From the NCBI RefSeq assembly GCF_000330505.1, contig NW_004191665.1, positions 48,233-61,517 of the forward strand: a DNA stretch of 13,285 bases, written 5' to 3'. This document shows positions 1-8,626 of the stretch, in pieces; positions within the stretch are counted from its first letter, which is position 1, and the number at the start of each line of letters is the position of its first letter. Source of the stretch: Entamoeba invadens IP1 (Eukaryota; Evosea; Mastigamoebida; Endamoebidae). The notes under the pieces were generated by a model. It was not told where the DNA came from, searched no databases, and saw nothing but the letters and a program-made list of their open reading frames with translations. Both the position numbers and the translations under genes were made by a program.

Positions 1-1622
1 AAACAGTTTTCCCCAAACTCAGTGACACTTGTAGGGACAAAAATTTCATTTAAATTGTTACACTCACAAAAACAATCTTTTCCAACACTTTTTAACCCAT
101 TTTTAAGTCTCACATTTGCCATGTTTTTACACATGAAAAACGACTTTTCTCCAATTTTTGTGACACTTTCAGGAAGTTCTATTGATATTAAAGCGACGCA
201 CTCTCTAAAGCAGTTGTTACCTATTTTGCATACGTTGCCTGGGATGTCAACATATTTCAAACTTGAACATTTCATGAACGTCCCATCGTTCAGTTCTGTG
301 AGAGCGTTTGGGAGAACAACTTTCGAGAGCGCTTGACACTCGCAAAATGCCCTTTCACCAATACAAGTGACTGTATTTGGTAAATGTATTTCCACTAGAG
401 CACTACATGCAAAAAAGCACGAAACTCCAACAACACACAAATTACTTGGAAGTGTTATTTTACTTAATAAAACGCACTCTGAGAAGCAAAATTTTGAGAG
501 AACAGTGACTTTTTGTGTTATACATATTGAAGTCATTTTTTTGCACGACTTAAAGCAGTTACTTCCTATTTGACTGATTTGTATGGGAACAACAAAAGAC
601 GCGAGAGAGTAACAGTAGCTTAATAAGTCGTCTGGAAGGCTCAGTAAAAAATTGTTGCCATCTTCAAAAGTCACTTTTGTGAGTGAAACGCAATTTGAAA
701 AACAGTTCTTTCCAAGAGAAGAAATATTGTTTGGTATTTTAACTGATTTTAGTGATGTGCACCCATCAAAACACCTCTCACAAACTTTTTTAATTGATTT
801 TGGAAACGCAATTTGTGAGAGCGAAAAACACTTAGAAAATGCCGCTTTTGGAATTTGCGTCAACGACGTTGGAAGAGTAACTTCGAGCAATTTCTGACAC
901 GAAGAACAACAAGAAGCTCCAATGAAATACGCGTCATTGGGCATTTGAAATGTTTTTAATGACACACATCCATTGAAACAGTTTTTGCCGATCTTCTGCA
1001 GACTCTTTGGAAGACGAAGTGTTCGTAGCTCACTGCACAATGAAAAGCAGTTTGATCCAATCGAAGTCAAACCACTTGGGAGTACAATTGAGCTTAGATG
1101 GACGCAATTATAAAAGGAATTGTCTTCTATTGTTCTGATCTTTGGAGGAAGAACAATTGAAAGTAATGTCAAGCAACCTGAAAAACAATTCAACGCAATG
1201 GAAGTTGCTACACGTGGAATGCATGTAAAATAGATGTCAACATCTTTGCATGTGAAAGCCACATTTTTGAAGACATAACGGAAAGACGAGTAAGTAAGAG
1301 CAGTATAGCACGACACAGAATACCATATAATTACTTGAAAAAATGTTTTTGATGTTGTATTCTGACGTGTTTGAATCAAGTCGTTAACTTTGTTAGTTAA
1401 ATAATCATTACCAAAAGTTATATCATCATTTGAATATAAATGTAGGGTTTCTATGTGTTGGAAATATTTAAGTGTGTGATTATTAAGAGGAATTGGATTA
1501 AAATGAAATTTATTAATTGTTCCTCGATATTTCTTGGTTACCATTTCTAAATGTACAAAGTCGCAAAATGTATCAAAGTATTTGGATACAATCATAACGT
1601 GATAACTCTCGAGTGTTATCAT
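1..1622 (-). CDS. BspA-like leucine-rich-repeat protein (partial, C-terminus outside the window)
   Basis: The frame is open on the minus strand from the ATG at 1622 to the window edge: 540 codons and no stop, which I checked triplet by triplet. The ATG is the first in frame after an upstream in-frame TAA at 1667-1665. Residues 1-45 or so (MITLESYHVMIVSKYF, then a block with KFHFNPIPL) match the N-terminal block I know from Entamoeba BspA-like proteins; ETLHLY follows near residue 70. From about residue 143 to the edge there are about 17 tandem 23-residue repeats of the form xCFxxCxxLxxIxLPxxLxxIGx (for example NCFSLCSELRTLRLPKSLQKIG), the BspA/LRR_5 type. There is no signal peptide. Some Entamoeba relatives end in a CAAX prenylation box and lie at the cell surface; that part is not visible here. 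The likely role is in surface binding or adhesion, by family inference. Family membership is confident; the exact ligand is unknown. Confidence 0.93.
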   Translation of the reverse strand, partial: MITLESYHVMIVSKYFDTFCDFVHLEMVTKKYRGTINKFHFNPIPLNNHTLKYFQHIETLHLYSNDDITFGNDYLTNKVNDLIQTRQNTTSKTFFQVIIWYSVSCYTALTYSSFRYVFKNVAFTCKDVDIYFTCIPRVATSIALNCFSGCLTLLSIVLPPKIRTIEDNSFYNCVHLSSIVLPSGLTSIGSNCFSLCSELRTLRLPKSLQKIGKNCFNGCVSLKTFQMPNDAYFIGASCCSSCQKLLEVTLPTSLTQIPKAAFSKCFSLSQIAFPKSIKKVCERCFDGCTSLKSVKIPNNISSLGKNCFSNCVSLTKVTFEDGNNFLLSLPDDLLSYCYSLASFVVPIQISQIGSNCFKSCKKMTSICITQKVTVLSKFCFSECVLLSKITLPSNLCVVGVSCFFACSALVEIHLPNTVTCIGERAFCECQALSKVVLPNALTELNDGTFMKCSSLKYVDIPGNVCKIGNNCFRECVALISIELPESVTKIGEKSFFMCKNMANVRLKNGLKSVGKDCFCECNNLNEIFVPTSVTEFGENC

Positions 1623-1652
1623 CAAAAGTTGATATAAAAATTGAATTATTGA

Positions 1653-1662
1653 GTTTAAAAAA
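1653..1662 (-). promoter_or_regulatory. Candidate TATA-like box of the BspA-like gene
   Basis: On the minus strand this reads TTTTTTAAAC, 8 of 10 matches to the E. histolytica TATA-like element GTATTTAAA(C/G). It lies 31-40 nt upstream of the ATG at 1622. Entamoeba 5' leaders are usually only about 5-20 nt, so the spacing is reasonable. The background is very AT-rich, so a chance match is possible. Confidence 0.33.
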
Positions 1663-1829
1663 TTTTATAACACAAATAAAACAACAATATTAATATTTAA
1701 TATTTATTTATTACATATTATTTTACATAAATAATTGTTAAAGATGATAAAATATTAAACACTTTCATTTAAATAAAAAGAAATGAATAAGTTTAAATTT
1801 ATTTTTTTAATTCTTTTTTAAAAAAAAAG

Positions 1830-2076
1830 TGAAAGGTGTCTATTTGTCGTTATCTGAATTGTCGAACGAGTCCATTTATCGCACAACTGACCAATCATTT
1901 TAGTGCAAGACAATTAAACATTTTGTTCTCGAATCTGTACCTTTTGTTGAATTTAAACCAAATTTTTATCCAAAAATAAATTTGAATATTAAAATGAACT
2001 TTTTTAAAAAAATTCTCTCAAATTCAATAAATAAATAAATTTTTGTGCTAGATTTACGATAAATAGACCTTTTTCA
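1830..2076. mobile_element. Possible MITE-like remnant with imperfect terminal inverted repeats
   Basis: The plus strand at 1830-1855 (TGAAAGGTGTCTATTTGTCG onward) resembles the reverse complement of 2050-2076 (TGAAAAAGGTCTATTTATCG onward). An ungapped alignment gives about 18 matches in the first 21 positions, and both copies begin TGAAA. The interior of about 195 bp is partly less AT-rich (1860-1945) and is non-coding. I see no clear target-site duplication beside it. It could be a small non-autonomous DNA transposon or a chance inverted repeat. Confidence 0.35.
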
Positions 2077-2653
2077 ATGTAATTTATTTCTCAAGACACT
2101 TATAATTATAATAGTGCTTTTTTTTATAATATTGTACTGCATTTAAATAATATCAACAAAAATAACATTGAATAAATAAAACAGGTGTATTTCCTTTAAT
2201 TAAGTTCAATTTAACGCAAATAACTGAAATTAATCATATTAAGTGCATTAATGTATGAACATATTGATTATTTTATTGTCAAATAATTTCAATGTGATAA
2301 AAAACAAACAATATATAAAACCCCTTTTTAAACAAAAAATTGTTTTAAAAATTTAATGATATGAAAAAATAAATGATTAATTTCAGATTTGGAGTTTAAA
2401 GAGCATTAATTTCATTGTTGCCAATCTTAATTAAGAATAGTTTGCAAAATAGTGTAAGGAAAAGAGTATAATATCATTCATTGTTTTGGTTCAACAGTAA
2501 ACAATAAATATGGTATTGATTAAAAAATCAAACAACTTTGAAATATGTTTTTTGCCACTATTTTGAACTTCCAATAAACATGTATATTATTATTCACTCA
2601 ATGATACGGTTTATTATTATTACATTGAAAATACAATTCAACAAAAACAAAAA

Positions 2654-2658
2654 AATTA
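2654..2658 (-). terminator. Polyadenylation-type motif TAATT after the long LRR gene
   Basis: On the minus strand TAATT lies 7 nt after the TGA at 2667-2665 and is followed directly by a T-rich tract. The known Entamoeba polyadenylation signal is UA(A/U)UU very close to the stop codon followed by U-rich sequence, so both motif and spacing fit. Confidence 0.55.
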
Positions 2659-2664
2659 GTCATT

Positions 2665-5600
2665 TCAAAAAGCTGTTAAAAGCAAGAGTGTGAATAGTAC
2701 GCAAATCATGACCGCCGAACTTTTTTGTGCAGTGCACTGGTAGCACTCCGAATCAATACAAGGTTGTTGGTATGATTTATTGCACTCCTTACATCCCACG
2801 TTATAATAGAACTGATTTCTTTTGCATGGATTCTTCAAACACTCTCCATTCGAAAAGACTGTGTTACCCTTGCAGTACAACTCACAGAAATTTCCATTAA
2901 AAAATCGGTCTTCAGTGCAGTTTGCGACACATCTTGTGTTAACTCGGTACTCATAAATAGTACATTTCGGATAACACTGGCCAAATATTAACGTCTCGTC
3001 TTCTTGACATGTTAACACACACAAATGATTGACAAGAGTATGATTTGCATCACACTTGGGATAACACGTCATATCAACTCGTTCTTCGTTCTCTTTACAT
3101 TTCAATGTGCATGTCCCATTAATTCGCTCCTCTGTGTATTTACAGACTTGTTTACATACAAACCCAATTCGCACCTCATTCTTCTTACACGCCTTCATAC
3201 ACAACCCGTTGACCCGCTCCTCATCTTTCAAACACTCCGTGACACAGACACCATTATACCTCACTGTCTTGTCCCCTTTACACTTCGGCCAACAAAATCC
3301 ATCAATCACCTCGTATTCATTGTCACAATAATCAATGCAAACATCACCGGCTCGCTGTTTGTCTTGTGGACATCGAGGTGAACATATCCCATTAATCCGA
3401 ACTTCTTCTCTTGGGCATCTGGCTACACACGCATTCCCAACACGTTCTTCTGTGTTGGTACAGACAGGAAAACACTCGCCGCCTATTCTTTCGTATCCGT
3501 CAGTACATGGCGGCTTACACTCAATCCCGACATTCACAGACCCGTTTGTACACTTCTGGACACAATCCCCTTGATAGAACGTGCCTGTCTTCCCACAGTT
3601 ATACTTCCAACAAGTGTACTCATTGAAGTACGTTGTATCGTCGCACAAATCACAATAGTTTGACAAACATAACAAACAGTTTTTGTTATATTGAAGACAC
3701 GTAGTCATGTCAAATATACACTCGTCGTTTACACCGTCTAAAGATGACATGTTTGTTGGGCAGGGAAGACATCTGAAAGTGTTTTCTTCAATCAACTGAG
3801 TTTTATTGCACTCGAGGTGGAAGGTGTATGCATTACACAAGTAGTCCGAGACATACTCTTTAGTCACAAAAACGTTTGTTTGGAGCGGGAGAGAGTCACT
3901 GACACAGATAGGAATTGATACTCCGTGGTAGTATATAGTTTTCATCTCATCACTAAACACCTTCTTCCCTATACTTGTGACATTTAGCAAGTGTATTCTA
4001 ACTAACAATGGACACCCGACAAATGCGAACTCTGAGATGTAATATATCGACTCCGTGTGAGTCACATTTGCTAGAGTTGAACAATTAAAAAACATTAATT
4101 TTGGTATCCGCTCAGCCAAGTTAATATCAACAGTTTTTAGACTGTGACAATTCGAGTAAACTCCGTCGCCATAATTGTGGTGTGGAAATAATTTGGCTTC
4201 ATTGAATCCAGTGTTACTAAATGCATAATCGTGTACATCTATAGTGTTGTCTAGTAGATCAATAGAAGTAAGTGCCGTACAGTTTGAAAAAGCAGAGTCG
4301 CCAATATACAAGAGCATGGGTGTATTTTCAACTCGGTTAAGGCTAACACACCCACTAAACATGAAGTCACTAATAGTAGTTGAATTATTAATATCAACAC
4401 TATTCAACATTAGACATTCTTGAAAGACACCAACTCCATATGTGGCATTTGCTACAAGAGAAACTGACTGAATTCCACTTTGTTTAAACGAGTAATCGCC
4501 AAGAGTTACAAGTGTGTGTGGAAATGTGAATGACTCAAGTGACTCACACAATGAAAATGAATGAACTCCAATAGACACAAGAGAGTCGGTGTTAGTTAAT
4601 ATATGCAATTTGCTGCAATTTGAAAACATAAAATCAGTCGTTTCTTTAATACCAGAAAAGTCAACGGACTCAAGTAAATGGTTATTAGAAAACACACCAC
4701 CTGCATATACAACTGATGGTGTTAAAACTAACTGAGTAAGTCCTGTGTTACTCATTGAATACTCTCCAAATGAAGTGATACCCTTGATGAATGAATAGTC
4801 TCCTATTTTCACACATCCTGAAAGAGAGTATTCGCTTAAATTTATAAGACTTTCAATTCCTGTGAGTGTGACTAATTCATTACATCCAAATAAAAAGTAT
4901 TTAGGGAGTGTGGCAATCCCTCCCAAATCGATTCTATTCAGTCGCAAACAATTTGAGAAAAGACCATCGCCATAAACTACGTTTGAGCGCATAACAAATT
5001 CAGTTAAAGGTACTCCACTCAATGAATAATTTCCAAAAGAAGTGACTGAGTCAATCCCATTGATGTTTACTAGAGATGAACATCCTTTAAAAATGGAGTC
5101 TGACAGTGTTACATGTCCATTCAGTTCGACACTTATAAGGTGTTTACAGTCTTTAAAAACTCCTTCTGGATACACAGATGAAGTCATCATTGTATAATTA
5201 GTAAGAGCAGTTCCACTCAATGAATATTCGCCAAATGTTATAACACTCTCAAGTCCAATAATTGTGTCTAATACTTCACAACCATCAAATGAGTGTGTTT
5301 TAATGTCTGTATGTCCACATAAGTCGACTTTCTTCAATTGACTGCACCCATTGAATTCGTATCCATTCGTGAGTGCCGTCGCACTATTTAATGATGCACT
5401 TTCTATTGAAGACCCACTCAAAGCATACTTCCCAAGTGTTGTAAAATGCTCTCCACATATAAATGAAGGGATTGCCGTATTCTGTAGTCCACCCTCGTCT
5501 ATAGATATCAACTCTTCTATACCCTCAATAACACTCAACTTGTTACACCCAGAAAACATATAACTCATTATTGAAGTTGTCCCATTTAAATCGACACTTG

Positions 5601-7233
5601 TTAGTTGTTTGTTGTTACGAAAGACACCACTGTGATACATCGCATTGTTTAACACAATTTGAGTCAGTCCAGTGTCCTCAAAAGAGTTTTCTCCAAATTC
5701 AGTGATTCTCTCAAAGCCATCTACACTTCTTAAAGAGGTGCATCCTTTGAACATAGAGTCTGGAATTACAGTGACATCACCAACATCAACAAATGTGAGC
5801 GACTTGCTATTAGAAAATGCTCCAACGCCATATGTCACACTTTTTGATAATTTCAAAAAAGTGATGTTCGTCCCAGCAAGACTTTCTTCTTGAATCTGTG
5901 TGACTGCAGAAAGTCCTTCGATCTCTTCCAAACTTGTGCATCCGCGAAATACGCCAGTTGGCAGTGTTTTTACATTTTTCAATTTAAAGTGTTTAAGAGA
6001 CGTGCAATTGTCAAATGCATATTCTCTGAGTGTTGTCGTCTTTAACAGAGAAACGTCCTCTAGAGCAGTGCTTTTAAAACAGTTTTTACGAAACTGAGTC
6101 ACATTTTCTATTCCTTTGACTGTTTTTAAAGAGGTGCACCCTTCAAAAACGGATTCTCCAATGTTATATATAGAACCCAAATCAACACTTTCAAGGTGTC
6201 TGCAGTTTTTAAATGCATTTGATTCAACAACCACATTTTTAACAAAAGTGAAGTGTGTAAGACCGGAATTTTCAAATGCATTCTGCGAGACTGAATTACT
6301 AAGAGAAGGGAAATCGACTTCTCTTAAAGATGTACACCCTTGGAACGCATTAGATGAAATACTTTTGACCAAAGGAAAATTAACATGGGTTAACGAAGTA
6401 CACCCACTAAATGCGTTTGCAGAAATATATATGGCAACTCTGTTTTCGACTATTTGCAGCTCTTTGCACCCTTCAAACGCGTTATTGTAAAATTGAGAAT
6501 AAGAAGCCCGAGTTATTACAGCACGAATGCCACTGTTTCTGAACGCAAATACATCAACCAAAGTCGTTCGAGAAAAAACAAAGTCGTGGAGGTTGACACA
6601 CCCATCAAATGCATAACTAAGAATTATAGTGATATATTTGCTATTAATCAAATATTTTAATTTTGTACACCCCTGAAATGTGAATGCGGATATTTCAATC
6701 ACTTCATACATATTCACTGTTTCAAGCTCTTTACAGTCTTTAAAAATGCCATCTTTAAAACTAAAATGACGAAATGAAAACGTCTTCATACCACTCGCCA
6801 TAAACGTGTACCCGCCAACCTTCATGAGATTGTTGCTGAACTCGATGTGAGTCAGAGAAGTGCAATACGCAAATGACATGTTCCCAATAAACTCAATACC
6901 ATACGATTTGGGAAATGCAGACAACTTGGTGCAATTTTGAAAAGCCGAATGGCCTATGTAAGTTATAACGTTTTTAACAGTAATTTCTTTAAGAGGGGTG
7001 TTCATAAATGCACCCGAATTGATGACAATTTTTTCATCAGAAAGAAACGTGACGTTGTCTAATTGTGTATCCTTAAAGCCGTTTTCACATACTATAGAAT
7101 GCACCGCATCGATAATTGCTTCACCACTGCACAGTAAAAGGTCTGTCGCATATGCACAATTTGAAGAAGAGTCGTACGAAACATCACACGACCCAAACAC
7201 TAAAGACACAAAATAGAGAAAACAAAAACCCAT
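2665..7233 (-). CDS. Secreted BspA-type LRR surface protein with Cys-repeat stalk and GPI-like tail
   Basis: Complete 1522-residue frame; an in-frame TAA at 7242-7240 lies just upstream of the ATG. Residues 1-15 (MGFCFLYFVSLVFGS) form a signal peptide. Residues of about 70-1100 hold about 45 BspA/LRR_5 repeats of 22-23 residues, with motifs such as FxGCxxLxxV and GxxSFxxTxLT. Within them, residues 381-1065 form a 66-residue super-repeat. A BspA-type end cap follows (KTIYYHG..IPICVSD, near 1095-1110), then a CxxC-rich linker. Residues 1228-1469 are sixteen tandem Cys repeats. The C-terminus (SSAVMICVLFTLLLLTAF) is a hydrophobic tail with no cytoplasmic residues, as in GPI-anchor signals. By architecture this should be a long extracellular recognition or adhesion fibre held off the membrane by a disulfide-rich stalk. 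That role is inferred; I do not recognise a named gene. A short single-pass anchor is the alternative to GPI. Confidence 0.93.
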   Translation of the reverse strand: MGFCFLYFVSLVFGSCDVSYDSSSNCAYATDLLLCSGEAIIDAVHSIVCENGFKDTQLDNVTFLSDEKIVINSGAFMNTPLKEITVKNVITYIGHSAFQNCTKLSAFPKSYGIEFIGNMSFAYCTSLTHIEFSNNLMKVGGYTFMASGMKTFSFRHFSFKDGIFKDCKELETVNMYEVIEISAFTFQGCTKLKYLINSKYITIILSYAFDGCVNLHDFVFSRTTLVDVFAFRNSGIRAVITRASYSQFYNNAFEGCKELQIVENRVAIYISANAFSGCTSLTHVNFPLVKSISSNAFQGCTSLREVDFPSLSNSVSQNAFENSGLTHFTFVKNVVVESNAFKNCRHLESVDLGSIYNIGESVFEGCTSLKTVKGIENVTQFRKNCFKSTALEDVSLLKTTTLREYAFDNCTSLKHFKLKNVKTLPTGVFRGCTSLEEIEGLSAVTQIQEESLAGTNITFLKLSKSVTYGVGAFSNSKSLTFVDVGDVTVIPDSMFKGCTSLRSVDGFERITEFGENSFEDTGLTQIVLNNAMYHSGVFRNNKQLTSVDLNGTTSIMSYMFSGCNKLSVIEGIEELISIDEGGLQNTAIPSFICGEHFTTLGKYALSGSSIESASLNSATALTNGYEFNGCSQLKKVDLCGHTDIKTHSFDGCEVLDTIIGLESVITFGEYSLSGTALTNYTMMTSSVYPEGVFKDCKHLISVELNGHVTLSDSIFKGCSSLVNINGIDSVTSFGNYSLSGVPLTEFVMRSNVVYGDGLFSNCLRLNRIDLGGIATLPKYFLFGCNELVTLTGIESLINLSEYSLSGCVKIGDYSFIKGITSFGEYSMSNTGLTQLVLTPSVVYAGGVFSNNHLLESVDFSGIKETTDFMFSNCSKLHILTNTDSLVSIGVHSFSLCESLESFTFPHTLVTLGDYSFKQSGIQSVSLVANATYGVGVFQECLMLNSVDINNSTTISDFMFSGCVSLNRVENTPMLLYIGDSAFSNCTALTSIDLLDNTIDVHDYAFSNTGFNEAKLFPHHNYGDGVYSNCHSLKTVDINLAERIPKLMFFNCSTLANVTHTESIYYISEFAFVGCPLLVRIHLLNVTSIGKKVFSDEMKTIYYHGVSIPICVSDSLPLQTNVFVTKEYVSDYLCNAYTFHLECNKTQLIEENTFRCLPCPTNMSSLDGVNDECIFDMTTCLQYNKNCLLCLSNYCDLCDDTTYFNEYTCWKYNCGKTGTFYQGDCVQKCTNGSVNVGIECKPPCTDGYERIGGECFPVCTNTEERVGNACVARCPREEVRINGICSPRCPQDKQRAGDVCIDYCDNEYEVIDGFCWPKCKGDKTVRYNGVCVTECLKDEERVNGLCMKACKKNEVRIGFVCKQVCKYTEERINGTCTLKCKENEERVDMTCYPKCDANHTLVNHLCVLTCQEDETLIFGQCYPKCTIYEYRVNTRCVANCTEDRFFNGNFCELYCKGNTVFSNGECLKNPCKRNQFYYNVGCKECNKSYQQPCIDSECYQCTAQKSSAVMICVLFTLLLLTAF
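2827..3552 (-). repeat. Sixteen tandem 15-residue Cys repeats (protein-coding, about 45 bp each)
   Basis: Residues 1228-1469 of the long LRR protein. The unit is C-x10-C-x3, with the spacer typically like KDEERVNGL or PREEVRINGI, a conserved E/R-[VI]-N-G core and short links such as YPK or KQV. Fourteen units have exactly 15 residues. Unit 7 has an 11-residue spacer and unit 16 ends in a four-residue link, giving 242 residues in total. The pattern resembles EGF-like or furin-like Cys-rich stalks, but the two-Cys, 15-residue period is simpler than a standard EGF module. Confidence 0.9.
4039..6093 (-). repeat. Nine-copy 66-residue super-repeat (three LRRs per unit)
   Basis: Residues 381-1065 of the long LRR protein divide without remainder into nine units of 65-67 residues. 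Four single 22-23-residue LRRs are inserted, one before each of units 4, 7, 8 and 9. The unit consensus is roughly FGEYSLSGTxLT, then VYxxGVFxxCxxLxSVDL, then a third LRR ending GCxxLxxIxGIESV. At the DNA level the period is about 198 bp. The unit boundaries are my own parse, and the lengths sum exactly to 685 residues. Confidence 0.85.
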
Positions 7234-7241
7234 GATTTTTT
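7233..7241 (-). promoter_or_regulatory. Candidate initiator (Inr-like) at the start of the long LRR gene
   Basis: On the minus strand AAAAAATCA runs into the ATG, its last A being the A of the start codon. The E. histolytica Inr consensus is AAAAATTCA. If used it would give an almost leaderless mRNA. The A-rich background makes a chance match quite possible, and no good GTATTTAAA-type box is seen upstream. Confidence 0.25.
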
Positions 7242-8048
7242 AGTTAAATTAAATTTTTATTTTTTATGTTTTTTTTAATAAACTGCACTATTTTTTTATT
7301 TTTTTTCATTTTTTAATAATTAAAAAGAAGGTTTTATAATATGTTTTATTAACACTTTAACAATTTCATAACCCAAAAGTTTTTTTTAAGAAGAAAAATA
7401 AGTAAAAAGGAAATTGTCTAAATCATTTTTTATTATTTTTTATTTCAAAAACCTCTTTCTAACCCAAACCGGCCAATAGTCAGTTTTATTTTACTTAAAA
7501 CAATTAACAAATAATAACTCAATTACCTAAGATTGATCAAAAATAATCTTTTTAGATGAAATTTCATATCACTTTATCGTGTTTCAACATTTAATATAAA
7601 AACGCTACATCGTCAATCCACTTTATAACAAACAATGTAAAATAGTCACATTAACAAATATAACATCAATATAAACACCAATATTGTTATAATCAAATGA
7701 CAATATAATTTTAAATAAAAAACAACCAAAAATATCAAACCATCATTAGACCCCATCTTTCTTACTTGTGCTTTGCTCTTGTTTAACACAAATAAACTCA
7801 ATATAGAATCAAAAAGTGGATAAAAATGTTACTTCACATGACATAATAAACTCATTCATGTTTAAGTGTGACTAAAAAATAAACAATTCAAATTTTAGTT
7901 GATTAAAAAATAAACAGAAAATCACTAAAATTCATTATGAGTATGAAGGCAAAAAAAAGGTTTAGGTAAAAGAAAAAAATAAAAACTTATTATTATTACG
8001 TTTTTGTTTTAAACGTGTTAAAAATTGTAATAAAAATGAAAAAATCGA

Positions 8049-8230
8049 TACAGTAAAATTTCCTAAGAGTGGCACTTCGGAAGAGCGGGTTCTCTCAGGA
8101 GTAAGCACTTTAGACTGAAACAAAAATCAAGTTTTCTAAAGAGTGGTGATTAAGGTCTGATTGTCTAAAATGACCGTTCTTGAGAGAACAAAAATTACCA
8201 TACTTTCCAGCTTTTGAGAGGTTTGACTTT
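8049..8230 (+). mobile_element. Probable single end of a pogo/Tc1-mariner type transposon
   Basis: The block begins TA then CAGTAAAATTTCC (CAGT at 8051). A TA target with CAGT-type termini and purine-rich subterminal repeats is typical of pogo/Tigger-like elements, and Tc1/mariner elements are known in Entamoeba. Subterminal repeats are visible: TCCTAAGAGTGG (8061-8072) recurs as TTCTAAAGAGTGG (8134-8146), and GTTCTCTCA (8089-8097) recurs inverted at 8181-8189. The block is less AT-rich than its surroundings. I found no matching right end (TTTTACTG followed by TA) in the window, so it is a solo or truncated end. The family call is inference from pattern. Confidence 0.45.
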
Positions 8231-8626
8231 AATTTGAAAATGTGTTGCTATTTTTAACCTCAAAAACAAATCTTAGGTGATTGAGTCCTCGTTTTTATTA
8301 TTTTTGACTAAGTTTTGGGCCTTTTTTCGTTTTTTTCGGCCAAGAAGGGGTTTTTGGTCTTTTTTAATTATTTTTCTCAAGAAGGCGTTTTTTGATATTG
8401 TTATTATTCTAATAAATAATTGGTTTTCGGCCAGTTAAGTGATAATGTAAAGTCTGTTTTTTATTTAACGATATTGGGTTATTACTATTATATATAATAA
8501 CAGTATTATAATTTATAATAAAAATAAAGTGGTTTTTTTAAAAAATGGTTTGTATTTTATTTTTTTGTTCTTTTTTTTATAAAAGTGTGTTAAAAATAAC
8601 AAAAAACATAATTGCTTGACAACTGA

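Larger units (their letters stand above)
1623..2664. other. AT-rich intergenic spacer between two head-to-tail LRR genes
   Basis: About 1.04 kb with stops in all frames and no coding-like stretch. It contains the upstream region of the gene starting at 1622 and the 3' end region of the gene ending at 2665. Between them, at 1830-2076, is a less AT-rich patch bounded by an imperfect inverted repeat. I found no tRNA or other RNA gene. Confidence 0.7.

Noticed and set aside
3025..3626. Plus-strand open frames with repeated motifs opposite the Cys-repeat region.
   Set aside because: They are mirror images of the 45-bp coding repeat on the minus strand; the 45-bp period keeps antisense frames open. 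The same reasoning applies to the plus-strand frames opposite both LRR genes.
2827..6093. CRISPR-like or satellite array.
   Set aside because: The regular periods (about 45 and 198 bp) are coding repeats within one long open frame, the units differ in sequence, and there is no identical direct repeat with unique spacers.
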